A DNA stretch of 64,000 nt from G030849185 sp030849185 (lineage in GTDB: Bacteria; Pseudomonadota; Gammaproteobacteria; Enterobacterales; Enterobacteriaceae_A). Positions within the stretch are counted from its first letter, which is position 1; every line of letters starts with the position of its first letter. The stretch lies in assembly GCA_029910555.1 (NCBI GenBank), contig CP092142.1; one strand, written 5' to 3'. Below, one piece after another: positions 28,151 through 37,762 of the stretch. The notes under the pieces were generated by a model. That model was given only the letters and a program-made list of their open reading frames with translations, was not told the origin of the DNA and did no database searches. A program made the position numbers and the translations under genes.

Positions 28151-29248
28151 TTATAATAAAAAATTAGTATTATTAAATATCTCACCTGACAATTGCCCAC
28201 AAGCAGCATTAATATCAATACCTCGATTTTTTCTAATTGTAACAATAAAACCAAATTTTAATAATATTTTAGAAAAATTATTTATTCTTTTAATAGAACT
28301 ACATTTATATTTTGATTTTAAAAATTTATTCCATGGTATTAAATTTATTTTACATGATATATTTTTTAAAAGAAAAGCTAACTGGTATGCATATTTATAT
28401 TTATCATTAATTCCATCTAACATAACATATTCAATAGTAACACCATTTTTATTAGCTTTTGAATTTTTAATATATTTTTTAGCTGATTTTAGAATACTTT
28501 TAATATTATATTTTTTATTAAATGGTATTATAATATTACGTATTTTATCATTAGATGCGTGTAAAGATAAAGCTAATTTAATATCAACAAAATTTTTTAA
28601 CTTATCCAAAGCTGGAACTATACCTACAGTAGATAAAGTTATAACACGTTTCGAAAAATTAAAACAATATTTATCTCTCATAATTAATATAGAAGATACA
28701 ATATTACTAAAGTTTAATAAAGGTTCACCCATACCCATTATAACAATATTGGTTATAAAATTAATTTTTTTTTTAATAATAAATTTAAAAACATTCCAAA
28801 TTTGACTAATAATTTCTGATGTATATAAATTTCTATTAAAACCTTGTTTACTAGTAAAACAAAAATCACACCCAACAAAACAACCAATTTGCGATGATAT
28901 ACATAAAGTAAATCTTTTTTTTTCAGGTATATAAATAGTCTCAATTTTTTTTTTATTTATTTCCATAATAAATTTAATTGTTCCATCATATGAGTATTGT
29001 ATTTTATATATATTTAAAGTACGTATAAATATAATTTTTTGGAATTTTTTAAATGTTTTTATATTAATATTTTTAATCAAATTTAAATTATCACTATAAA
29101 AACTATATACATATTTTATAATTTGTTTTGCTCTAAAAGATTTTTCGCCTAATAAAATAGAAAGAAAAAAAATTTTTTGATAATTAATACTTAATAAATT
29201 AATTTTTTTAATAATAATATTAAAACCTATTTTAAATAAAATATTCAA
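28151..29248 (-). CDS. rlmN: Dual-specificity 23S rRNA/tRNA C2-adenine methyltransferase RlmN
   Basis: Radical-SAM enzyme methylating C2 of A2503 in 23S rRNA and A37 in some tRNAs. It has 365 residues (384 in E. coli). The cluster-binding cysteines are Cys123, Cys127 and Cys130 in CFVGCDFC; the methyl-carrying Cys350 is in INAACGQLSG. NIVIMGMGEPLLNF, LSTVGIVPALDKL and TIEYVMLDGIND are intact. No ribosome-binding site is evident before the ATG. It is a plausible client of the FldA/Fpr electron chain encoded about 4 kb away. Confidence 0.95.
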   Translation of the reverse strand: MNILFKIGFNIIIKKINLLSINYQKIFFLSILLGEKSFRAKQIIKYVYSFYSDNLNLIKNINIKTFKKFQKIIFIRTLNIYKIQYSYDGTIKFIMEINKKKIETIYIPEKKRFTLCISSQIGCFVGCDFCFTSKQGFNRNLYTSEIISQIWNVFKFIIKKKINFITNIVIMGMGEPLLNFSNIVSSILIMRDKYCFNFSKRVITLSTVGIVPALDKLKNFVDIKLALSLHASNDKIRNIIIPFNKKYNIKSILKSAKKYIKNSKANKNGVTIEYVMLDGINDKYKYAYQLAFLLKNISCKINLIPWNKFLKSKYKCSSIKRINNFSKILLKFGFIVTIRKNRGIDINAACGQLSGEIFNNTNFLL

Positions 29249-29339
29249 ATTTAAAATTATTTAAAAATTAAAAAATTAAAAACAAATTAAAATTGATTAA
29301 TAATTAATTTTAAAAATATTTATTTAACGGAGTCTATTT

Positions 29340-30749
29340 ATGTTCAAACAACAAGTAGGTATTATAGGAATGGCTGTAATGGGTAAAAATTTAGCTTTAA
29401 ATATTGAAAGTAAAGGTTACACAATTTCAATATTTAATCGTTCCCCAAAAAGTACTAATGAAGTTATTTTAAATAATCCAAATAAAAATATAAAACCATA
29501 CTATACTTTAAAAAATTTTGTAAAATCAATAGTTAAACCTAGAAGAATTTTTATTATGGTTAAATCCGGAGAAGCCACAAACGAAGTAATTAAATATTTA
29601 ATAAAATTTATAGACAAAAAAGATATAATTATAGATTGTGGAAATACTTACTACAAAGAAAGTATTAAAAAAAATAAACAACTAAATAAAAAAGGTATTT
29701 ATTATATAGGTACTGGTATTTCAGGAGGAGAAAAAGGAGCATTGAAAGGACCAGCTATAATGCCAGGAGGAAACAAAAAAGCATATAAATTAATTTCACC
29801 AATTTTAAAAAAAATAGCAGCAATTTATAAAAATGAACCATGTGTAAGTTATATAGGAGAAAATGGTTCCGGACATTATGTTAAAATGATACATAATGGT
29901 ATAGAATATAGTGATATGCAATTAATATCAGAAGCATATTTTATATTAAAAACAGGTTTAAATTTAAATAATAAAGAAATAAGTGAAATTTTTAATAATT
30001 GGAATAATGGAGAATTAAATAGTTATTTAATTGAAATAACAAAAAATATTTTAATTAAAAAAGATAAATCTAAAAAATATTTAATCGATAATATATTAGA
30101 CAAAGCAGATAATAAAGGAACAGGTAAATGGATGAGCAAAAATGCATTAGATTTAGAAGAACCATCATGTTTAACAACACAATCTGTATTTACAAGATAT
30201 TTATCATATATGAAATCACAAAGAGTTAAAGCTTCTAAAATTTTATTAGGACCCAAAAAAAATACTTATAAAATAAAAAACAAAACCAAATTTATTGAAA
30301 AAATAAGAAAATCACTTTATTTTAGTAAAATAATATCATACGCACAAGGATTTTCTCAATTAAAAAAAGCTTCAGAAAAATATAATTGGAATCTAAATTA
30401 CATTAAAATAGCTAAAATTTTTAGATCTGGTTGTATTATAAAAGCCAAAATTTTAAAAAAAATAATAAAAGTTTATTTTGAAAATCCAAATATTTCAAAT
30501 ATTTTAACAACAAATTATTTTAAAGAAATTACAAATAATTACCAAAATTCATTACGCGATATAATTTCTTATTCAACACAAATAGGTATCCCTATACCTA
30601 CTTTTAGCGTAGCCATTTCATATTATGATAGTTATAGATGTGCAAAATTACCAACAAATCTAATTCAAGCTCAACGTGATTATTTTGGAGCGCATACGTA
30701 TAAACGTTATGATAAAAGTGGTAATTTTCATACTGAATGGTTAAAATAA
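29340..30749 (+). CDS. gnd: 6-phosphogluconate dehydrogenase
   Basis: NADP-linked oxidative decarboxylase of the pentose phosphate pathway, giving ribulose-5-phosphate and NADPH. It has 469 residues (468 in E. coli). The NADP fold GIIGMAVMGKNLALNIESKG opens the protein. GTGISGGEKGALKGPAIMPGG near 126, the active-site GSGHYVKMIHNGIEYSDMQL near 180 and QAQRDYFGAHTYKR near 445 are intact. GGAG precedes the ATG. It supplies ribulose-5-phosphate for riboflavin synthesis and NADPH for Fpr. Convergent with dnaJ. Confidence 0.97.
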   Translation: MFKQQVGIIGMAVMGKNLALNIESKGYTISIFNRSPKSTNEVILNNPNKNIKPYYTLKNFVKSIVKPRRIFIMVKSGEATNEVIKYLIKFIDKKDIIIDCGNTYYKESIKKNKQLNKKGIYYIGTGISGGEKGALKGPAIMPGGNKKAYKLISPILKKIAAIYKNEPCVSYIGENGSGHYVKMIHNGIEYSDMQLISEAYFILKTGLNLNNKEISEIFNNWNNGELNSYLIEITKNILIKKDKSKKYLIDNILDKADNKGTGKWMSKNALDLEEPSCLTTQSVFTRYLSYMKSQRVKASKILLGPKKNTYKIKNKTKFIEKIRKSLYFSKIISYAQGFSQLKKASEKYNWNLNYIKIAKIFRSGCIIKAKILKKIIKVYFENPNISNILTTNYFKEITNNYQNSLRDIISYSTQIGIPIPTFSVAISYYDSYRCAKLPTNLIQAQRDYFGAHTYKRYDKSGNFHTEWLK

Positions 30750-30888
30750 TTTAAAATAAATATTAATTTAGCAATTTATGTAAATTCACGAACATTTTAA
30801 AACCTAAACAAATTAATAATTTTAAAACAATTTAATAATCTTTAAAAATAATTATTTTAATAATAAAATTAATAAATTATTTAATTTA

Positions 30889-32010
30889 TTAATTTAAATT
30901 TTTAAAAAATTTCTCAACATTTTTATTAAAAATATTTATTTTTGGAGTATTTTTATATAAATAATTATTATCAAAACTTTTATTAAAATTATTAAGAATA
31001 TATTTTTGTTTTTCATTTAAATTAACTGGAGTTTCTATAATAACTTTACATAATAAATCACCTTTAAATTTATTATTTAAAGATTTTATTCCTTTACCTC
31101 TAATTCGAAAAACTTTACCAGTTTGAGTTTCAGAAGGTATTTTTAATTTTACGAAACCATCTAAAGTAGGTACATCTATTTCTCCTCCTAAAACTGCTGT
31201 TGAAAAACAAATAGGTATTTCACAATATAAATTATTATTTTCTCTTTTAAAAATATAATGATCTTTTATTTTTATTTGAATATATAAATCACCTGATAAA
31301 CCACCTCTTTTACCTGCTTCACCTTCACCTGAAACACGTATGCTGTCACCAGTATTTAAATTTTTTGGAATTTTAATTGACAGATTTTTATTTTTTTTAA
31401 TTCTTCCATTACCATTGCAATTATTGCATACATTTTTAATAATTTTACCTAAACCATTACATTTAGGACATGTTTGTTGTAATGTAAAAAACCCTCTTTT
31501 AATTTGAATTTGTCCATTTCCATTACATGTTAAACAATTTATTGGTAAACTTCCTTTTCTTGTACCATGACCTTTACAAAAATTACATTTTATTAAAGTT
31601 TGAATATTAATTCTTTTATTAACTCCTGTAATTATTTCTTCTAAACTTAATTCCATATTATATTTTAAGTCAGAACCTTTATTAACATTTTGATTATTAT
31701 TATTACCGAATATATCACCAAAAACATCACCAAAAATATCGCTAAAACTGGTTTCAGAATTAAAATTATTATTATTAGTATAAGATTGATCAAACGCATC
31801 ATGTCCAAATTGATCGTATGCCGATCTTTTTTTTTCATCACTTAATATTTCATAAGCTTCTTTTATTTCTTTAAATTTTTTTTCAGCATTTTTTTGTTTA
31901 TTTCTATCTGGATGGTATTTTATAGCTAAGCGTTTATATGCTTTTTTTATTTCCTGAATAGTTGAAGTTTTAGATATCCCAAGTAACTCGTAAAAATCTT
32001 TTTTAGACAT
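30889..32010 (-). CDS. dnaJ: Chaperone protein DnaJ
   Basis: Hsp40 co-chaperone that stimulates DnaK. It has 373 residues (376 in E. coli). The J domain has His33-Pro-Asp in KYHPDRN. A short Asn/Gly/Phe-rich linker (about 72-112) follows, then four zinc-binding CxxCxGxG repeats: CNFCKGHG, CLTCNGNG, CPKCNGLG, CNNCNGNG. The C-terminal substrate domain and dimerisation end are present but Asn/Lys-rich. It lies 85 bases downstream of dnaK on the same strand, across a hairpin. Confidence 0.97.
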   Translation of the reverse strand: MSKKDFYELLGISKTSTIQEIKKAYKRLAIKYHPDRNKQKNAEKKFKEIKEAYEILSDEKKRSAYDQFGHDAFDQSYTNNNNFNSETSFSDIFGDVFGDIFGNNNNQNVNKGSDLKYNMELSLEEIITGVNKRINIQTLIKCNFCKGHGTRKGSLPINCLTCNGNGQIQIKRGFFTLQQTCPKCNGLGKIIKNVCNNCNGNGRIKKNKNLSIKIPKNLNTGDSIRVSGEGEAGKRGGLSGDLYIQIKIKDHYIFKRENNNLYCEIPICFSTAVLGGEIDVPTLDGFVKLKIPSETQTGKVFRIRGKGIKSLNNKFKGDLLCKVIIETPVNLNEKQKYILNNFNKSFDNNYLYKNTPKINIFNKNVEKFFKNLN

Positions 32011-32032
32011 TTTTTTAACCTATAAAAATAAC

Positions 32033-32054
32033 GGGTATAGATTTTACTATACCC
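32033..32054 (-). terminator. Hairpin between dnaK and dnaJ
   Basis: Perfect 8-base arms GGGTATAG and CTATACCC around a 6-base loop, GC-richer than the surroundings. In the direction of transcription it is followed by GTTATTTTTATA and then by the dnaJ start 23 bases later. It may terminate part of the dnaK transcripts or protect their 3' end, giving more DnaK than DnaJ. Confidence 0.6.
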
Positions 32055-32095
32055 TTTATTTTATAAAAAATTATAAATTTTAAAATTATTAAATT

Positions 32096-34006
32096 TTATT
32101 TTTTATCTTTATTATTTACTTCTTCATATTCAGCATCAACAATATTTTCTTCTTTTTTGTTTGTATTATTATTTACATTTAAATCAGATTGTTTATCTTG
32201 AGACATAGAAGATAATTTATCAGACACTTTTATTAATGATTCAATCTTACTTTCAATAATTGATTTATTTTCTTCTTTCATTACTTTTTCTAATTCTTTA
32301 ATTGAATTTTCAATATTATTAATTTCTTCTTTTGTTAATTTATTCTTAACTGAAGATAATTGTTTTTTTGTGCTATGAATAATATGATCAGCTTGATTTC
32401 TAGTTTGAACAAGTTCTTCAAATTTACGATCAGATTCAGCGTTTATTTCTGCATCATTTACCATTTTTTTAATTTCTGATTCTTTTAAACCAGAAGAAGC
32501 TTTAATTGTAATTTTTTGTTCTCTTGATGTATTTTTATCTTTAGCTGAAACATGAAGTATACCATCAGCATCAATATCAAATGTTACTTCAATTTGTGGT
32601 ATACCACGAGGAGCTGATTTAATACCATCAAGATTAAATTGCCCTAAAGATTTATTATTATTTGATCTTTTTCTTTCACCTTGTAAAACATGAATTGTAA
32701 CTTCAGACTGATTATCTTCAGCAGTTGAAAATATTTGACTATGTTTTGTAGGAATAGTTGTATTTTTATTTATTAAAGTAGTCATTATACCACCCATTGT
32801 CTCAATTCCTAAAGATAATGGAGTAACATCTAATAATAAAACATCTTTTACATCACCAGATAAAACCCCACCTTGTATAGCAGCACCAATAGCAACAGCT
32901 TCATCTGGATTAATATCCTTTTTAGGTTCTTTTTTAAAAAAATCAGATACTTTTTTTTGAACCATCGGCATTCTTGTCTGACCACCAACTAATAAAACAT
33001 CTTGAATATTATCTATAGATAATTTTGCATCTTTTAAAGCAATTTCTAAAGGATTAATTGAACGATTTACTAAATCTTCAACTAATGATTCAAGTTTAGC
33101 ACGAGTTATTTTAATATTCATATGCTTTGGACCGCTTGAATTTGCAGTTATATAAGGTAAATTAACTTCAGTTTGTTGTGATGATGATAATTCAATTTTT
33201 GCTTTTTCAGCAGATTCTTTTAAACGTTGCATTGATAAAGGATCATTATTTAAATCTATTCCATGTTCTTTTTTAAATTCTTCAACTAAATAATTAATTA
33301 TTCTATTATCAAAATCTTCACCACCTAAATGTGTATCACCATTAGTAGAAAGAACTTCAAAAGTTTTTTCACCATCAACTTCATCTATTTCTATAATGGA
33401 AATATCAAAAGTTCCACCTCCTAAATCATAAACTGCAATTGTTTTATTTCCAACTTCTTTATCTAAACCATATGCTAAAGCAGCAGCAGTAGGTTCATTA
33501 ATAATACGTTTAACTTTTAACCCAGCAATTCTACCAGCATCTTTTGTTGCTTGTCTTTGAGAATCATTAAAATACGCTGGAACAGTAATAACAGCTTCAT
33601 TAATTATTTCACCTAAATAATCTTCAGCGGTTTTTTTCATTTTTTTAAGTATTTCAGCAGAAATTTGAGGTGGTGCTATTTTTTTATTATTTATATCTAT
33701 CCAAGCATCACCATTCTCAGAAGCAACTATATTATACGGCATAATATTTTGATCACGTTTAATTTCTTTATCATTAAAACGACGCCCAATAAGACGTTTA
33801 ATAGCAAATAAAGTATTTTTAGGATTTGTTATAGATTGTCGTTTAGCTGGTTGACCAACTAAAATTTCACCATCTTGAGTATAAGCTATAACAGATGGTG
33901 TAGTACGATCACCTTCTGAATTTTCAATAACACGAGCTTTATTATTTTCCATTACTGCTACACACGAATTAGTAGTTCCTAAATCAATACCTATAATTCT
34001 TCCCAT
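32096..34006 (-). CDS. dnaK: Chaperone protein DnaK (Hsp70)
   Basis: ATP-driven chaperone. I place the start at the ATG at 34006-34004 (636 residues; E. coli 638), since MGRIIGIDLGTTNSCVAVM matches the family start and AAGGA lies 7 bases upstream; an ATG nine codons earlier would include that ribosome-binding site in coding sequence. ATPase motifs AVYDLGGGTFDISI near 195 and VLLVGGQTRMPMVQK near 335 and the substrate-binding LLDVTPLSLGIETMGG near 390 are intact. The protein ends EEVNNKDKK. Well conserved, and probably highly expressed. Confidence 0.98.
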   Translation of the reverse strand: MGRIIGIDLGTTNSCVAVMENNKARVIENSEGDRTTPSVIAYTQDGEILVGQPAKRQSITNPKNTLFAIKRLIGRRFNDKEIKRDQNIMPYNIVASENGDAWIDINNKKIAPPQISAEILKKMKKTAEDYLGEIINEAVITVPAYFNDSQRQATKDAGRIAGLKVKRIINEPTAAALAYGLDKEVGNKTIAVYDLGGGTFDISIIEIDEVDGEKTFEVLSTNGDTHLGGEDFDNRIINYLVEEFKKEHGIDLNNDPLSMQRLKESAEKAKIELSSSQQTEVNLPYITANSSGPKHMNIKITRAKLESLVEDLVNRSINPLEIALKDAKLSIDNIQDVLLVGGQTRMPMVQKKVSDFFKKEPKKDINPDEAVAIGAAIQGGVLSGDVKDVLLLDVTPLSLGIETMGGIMTTLINKNTTIPTKHSQIFSTAEDNQSEVTIHVLQGERKRSNNNKSLGQFNLDGIKSAPRGIPQIEVTFDIDADGILHVSAKDKNTSREQKITIKASSGLKESEIKKMVNDAEINAESDRKFEELVQTRNQADHIIHSTKKQLSSVKNKLTKEEINNIENSIKELEKVMKEENKSIIESKIESLIKVSDKLSSMSQDKQSDLNVNNNTNKKEENIVDAEYEEVNNKDKK

Positions 34007-34299
34007 TTTTATTTCCTTATTAGAATTAATCATTATAAATATTTTGTAAATTATTAAATTTAATTATAATAAATATTTTCAATTTAATAAATAAATTTAT
34101 TTTGTCTATATAATAAGTTAATTTTAAATTAACATAAATATAATTTATAATAATATTATAAAATAATTTAAAATTATTTTGTATTTAAAAATTTAAAAAC
34201 AAAAAATAGATTTTAAAAATAATACTAATTATAAAAACTTCATTTAAAATATTTATAAATTTAATTAATTATACAATTATAATAAATAAAAATAAACAT

Positions 34300-34650
34300 A
34301 TGAATAAAAAACATTTATTATATTTTAATAAGTTATTAATAACATGGTATAATAAAATAATGAATAAAAAAAGAGAAAATTTAAATAATAATTATTTTAA
34401 AAATATCAATTTACCTGATTTAATTGATAAAGCCTCACAAACAGAAGAATTTAATTTAAAATTAATTAATACTGATAGAGAAAATAAATTAATTAAAAAA
34501 ATAGAAAACACAATAAAAAAAATTAAAGATGGAAAATTTGGATATTGTGAATATTGTTATAATAAAATAAACATTAAACGTTTAAAAATACAACCTATTG
34601 CAAAATTATGTATTGATTGTAAAAAAATATCAGAAAATTTAATAAATTAA
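34300..34650 (+). CDS. dksA: RNA polymerase-binding regulator DksA (N-terminally short)
   Basis: Binds the RNA polymerase secondary channel and, with ppGpp, adjusts rRNA and other promoters. It has 116 residues (151 in E. coli); the ATG aligns with E. coli Met32, so the N-terminal segment is absent. The coiled-coil tip keeps both functional aspartates in LPDLIDKASQTEEF, and the zinc finger is complete (GYCEYC...LCIDCKK). The 293 AT-rich bases before it, up to the dnaK start, show no feature I can support. It is one of the few transcription regulators visible. Confidence 0.93.
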   Translation: MNKKHLLYFNKLLITWYNKIMNKKRENLNNNYFKNINLPDLIDKASQTEEFNLKLINTDRENKLIKKIENTIKKIKDGKFGYCEYCYNKINIKRLKIQPIAKLCIDCKKISENLIN

Positions 34651-34862
34651 TTAATAAATTACTATACTATTTAAAAAATTATTATATTTTAAGTAAAATA
34701 ATTTTACTTAAATAGTTTTAACAAATACTTATTAAATATAATATATTATAAAATAATTAAATTTAAAATATTAAATAATCAAACATAATATTATTGTAAA
34801 AATTTATTAATCTTTAATAATATATTTATATAAATAATTAATAAAAAATTATAATTGAATTA

Positions 34863-36185
34863 ATGAATAGTAAATATTTAATTAAAAAAATTAAAAGACT
34901 TATAAAAGACAATAAAAAGTATTTAGTTGCATATAGCGGTGGTTTAGATTCAAGTGCACTTTTGCAAATATTATTTGATTTAAATAAAACATTATTTAAA
35001 AATATATCATTAAGAGCAATACATGTAAACCATAATTTAAACATGAATTCTAATATTTGGGTAAAACATTGTTATTTATTTTGTAAAAAAAAAAAAATAA
35101 ATTTAATTATTAAAAATATAAATATTATTAAAAAAAAAAATATAGAAGAAGAAGCAAGAAAATTAAGATATAAAATTTTTAAAAAAATAATTTTAAATAA
35201 TGAAATTTTATTACTAGGTCATCATTTACAAGATCAATGTGAAACATTTTTATTATCTTTAAAAAGAGGTAGCGGTCCATCTGGATTATCATGTATGCCA
35301 TTTAAAAAAAAAATAGGAAATAACTATTTAATAAGACCTTTTTTAAATATTAAAAAAAAATATTTAACTCAATATATTTTAAAAAAAAAAATTAAATATA
35401 TTATAGATAATAGTAATTATAATACAAAATTTGATCGTAATTTTTTGAGATTAAAAATTTTACCTATAATAAATAAAAGATGGCCTAAATTTTATATATC
35501 AATTTTTAAAAGCTCTATTTTATGCGCTAATCAAGAAAATATAATTTATGATATTTTAAAAAAAAAAATATTTAAAATTCAAAATAAAAAAAAAGCATTA
35601 TTAATTGATTATTTAAAACAAATTAAATTAATTAAATGTTATTTAATAATTAAGAAATGGATTAATCAATTTAATGTTAAAATCCCGTCTTTTAAAAAAA
35701 TTAAAAAAATATGGACTGAAATAGCTTTATCAAATATAAATTCACAACCAAAATTAAATGTAAAATTATATCAAATTAATAGATATTCAAAATATTTGTA
35801 TTTATTACCTAATATATGTAATATTACAAATATTAATATAATTTGGGAAAACCAAAAATCATTAATTTTACCAAATAATATTGGAAAATTAATAATTAAT
35901 AAAAACGAAGGTTATATATTACGAGCGCCACAAAAAAATGAAAAGATAATTATTAAATTTTTAGTTAAAGGAAAATATAATATTATTGGTAAAATACATT
36001 CATTAAATATTAAAAAAATTTGGAAAGAATTAGGAATTCATCCATGGTTACGTAATAAAATTCCATTAATTTATTATGATAATAAATTAATATCAGCTGT
36101 TGGAGTTTTCATTACTAAATATGGAAATATTTTTAAAAATAAAAAAAAAATAAAAATAAAATTTATAAAAAATTTAAAAATATAA
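34863..36185 (+). CDS. tilS: tRNA(Ile)-lysidine synthase
   Basis: Attaches lysine to C34 of tRNA-Ile2 (CAU), changing it from Met to Ile decoding. It has 440 residues (432 in E. coli). The PP-loop AYSGGLDSSAL is at residues 23-33; AIHVNHNLN near 57, LLGHHLQDQCETFLL near 117 and RGSGPSGLSCMP near 137 belong to the catalytic domain. The C-terminal tRNA-binding part (KELGIHPWLRNKIPLIYYDN) is present. The substrate tRNA is at 45449-45522. An 8-base AAAAATAT tandem run (36176-36207) begins within its last codons. Confidence 0.95.
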   Translation: MNSKYLIKKIKRLIKDNKKYLVAYSGGLDSSALLQILFDLNKTLFKNISLRAIHVNHNLNMNSNIWVKHCYLFCKKKKINLIIKNINIIKKKNIEEEARKLRYKIFKKIILNNEILLLGHHLQDQCETFLLSLKRGSGPSGLSCMPFKKKIGNNYLIRPFLNIKKKYLTQYILKKKIKYIIDNSNYNTKFDRNFLRLKILPIINKRWPKFYISIFKSSILCANQENIIYDILKKKIFKIQNKKKALLIDYLKQIKLIKCYLIIKKWINQFNVKIPSFKKIKKIWTEIALSNINSQPKLNVKLYQINRYSKYLYLLPNICNITNINIIWENQKSLILPNNIGKLIINKNEGYILRAPQKNEKIIIKFLVKGKYNIIGKIHSLNIKKIWKELGIHPWLRNKIPLIYYDNKLISAVGVFITKYGNIFKNKKKIKIKFIKNLKI

Positions 36186-36369
36186 AAATATAAAAATATA
36201 AAAATATTTATACAAAAAAATATAATTAATTATATTTTAAAAACATATTTATTTATATATTTATGAAATAAGAATATTAATTATTATTATTTAAAAATAT
36301 AAATAATAAAAATATTTTAATACTCTTAAAATACTACAAAATTTTATTAATTATTTATATAAAGGAAAA

Positions 36370-36588
36370 ATGTCAAAAATAAAAAATATAGAAATGAAAG
36401 GAAAAGTAATAGAAACATTACCAAATGCCATGTTTAAAGTAAAATTAGAAAATAAAAGCATAATAATAGCATATATATCAGGTAAAATTAGAAAAAATCA
36501 TATTCGTATTTTAACAGGTGATAAAGTAACTATAGAATTAACAAAATATAATTTAAGTAAAGGTAGAATTATTTTTAGAGGAAGTTAA
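36370..36588 (+). CDS. infA: Translation initiation factor IF-1
   Basis: Small OB-fold factor that binds the 30S A site during initiation. It has 72 residues, the E. coli length. Family features are IEMKGKVIETLPNAMFKV, HISGKIRKN-like AYISGKIRKNHIRILTGDKV, and SKGRIIFR near the end. AAAGGAAAA precedes the ATG. It is followed 27 bases later by prfA, an arrangement not seen in E. coli. Confidence 0.97.
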   Translation: MSKIKNIEMKGKVIETLPNAMFKVKLENKSIIIAYISGKIRKNHIRILTGDKVTIELTKYNLSKGRIIFRGS

Positions 36589-36615
36589 TTACTAAAACTT
36601 AAAACTTTTAAAATT

Positions 36616-37677
36616 ATGCAATTAATATATTTAAAAAAAATTAAAAATTTATGCCGAAATTATAAAAAAATAAAAAAAATATTAAATAACATAATAATAA
36701 TAAATAATCAAATAATATTTAAAATTTTTAAAAAAGAATATAAACAATTAAATAATATTAATTATTTATTAACAGAATGGTTAAATATTAAAAAAACTAT
36801 CTTTAAAAAAAAATTTTTTTTAAATAATATTAATAAAAATAATATAAAATTTAAAAAAATAGAAAAAAAATTTTTAATAAATTTCTTACCCAATACAAAT
36901 ATTAATAAAAGTAATAATTGTTTTTTAGAAATTTATTCTGGTACAGGAGGAAGTGAAGCTTCTTTATTTTCAAAAAAATTATTTCAAATGTATTATAAAT
37001 ATTCTGAAAAAAAAAAATGGTTAATTAAAATAATTAATATTAATGAATGCGTATATGGAGGATATAAAGAAATAATTTTTAAAATTTCAGGAAATAAAGT
37101 ATATGATCAATTAAAATTTGAATCTGGAGGGCATAGAGTACAAAGAATTCCAGAAACTGAATCACAAGGACGTATTCATACATCTACATGTATAATAGCA
37201 ATTTTACCAGAAGTTAAAAAAAATGAAATCAAAAATATAAATTTAAATAATATTAAAGTAGATACATTTAAATCTTCAGGATCTGGTGGTCAACATGTAA
37301 ATACTACAGATTCTGCAGTTAGAATTACACATATACCAACCAATATTGTTGTAGAATGTCAAAATGAAAGATCACAACACAAAAATAAATCTAAAGCTTT
37401 AGAAGTATTAATAGCACGTATTAAAAATTTAGAATTTTCAAAACAAAAAAAAAAAAAGTCCATTAAAAGAAAAAATTTATTAGGTAGTGGTGATAGATCA
37501 GATAAAAAAAGAACTTACAATTTTCAAAAAGATAGAGTTACTGATCATAGAATTAATTTAACATTATACTGTTTAGAAGAAATAATAAACGGAAATCTTG
37601 ATATATTAATTAAACCTATTATAAAAGAATATAAAATAAAAAAAATATATAATTTTTTAAATAATATAAATTTTTAA
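36616..37677 (+). CDS. prfA: Peptide chain release factor 1
   Basis: Releases nascent chains at UAA and UAG. It has 353 residues (360 in E. coli). The codon-recognition loop is RIPETESQGRIHTS, with PET in the PxT position (PAT in E. coli), which identifies RF1. The catalytic GGQ is in SSGSGGQHVNTTDSAVRITH. LLGSGDRSDKKRTYNF and VTDHRINLTLY are intact; the N-terminal domain is Lys/Ile-rich. UGA is also used as a stop here (smpB), so RF2 is expected elsewhere. The hemK/prmC partner is not adjacent. Confidence 0.97.
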   Translation: MQLIYLKKIKNLCRNYKKIKKILNNIIIINNQIIFKIFKKEYKQLNNINYLLTEWLNIKKTIFKKKFFLNNINKNNIKFKKIEKKFLINFLPNTNINKSNNCFLEIYSGTGGSEASLFSKKLFQMYYKYSEKKKWLIKIININECVYGGYKEIIFKISGNKVYDQLKFESGGHRVQRIPETESQGRIHTSTCIIAILPEVKKNEIKNINLNNIKVDTFKSSGSGGQHVNTTDSAVRITHIPTNIVVECQNERSQHKNKSKALEVLIARIKNLEFSKQKKKKSIKRKNLLGSGDRSDKKRTYNFQKDRVTDHRINLTLYCLEEIINGNLDILIKPIIKEYKIKKIYNFLNNINF

Positions 37678-37762
37678 AAAATTATCATTATTTTAAATAA
37701 TATTAATAAAATTATATTTTATAAAATATTTATTAAATTATAAATTTAATAAATAAAATATA

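Noticed and set aside
34007..34033. Upstream ATG extending DnaK by nine residues
   Set aside because: The extension would place the AAGGA ribosome-binding site within coding sequence, and DnaK proteins start at MGxIIGIDLG.
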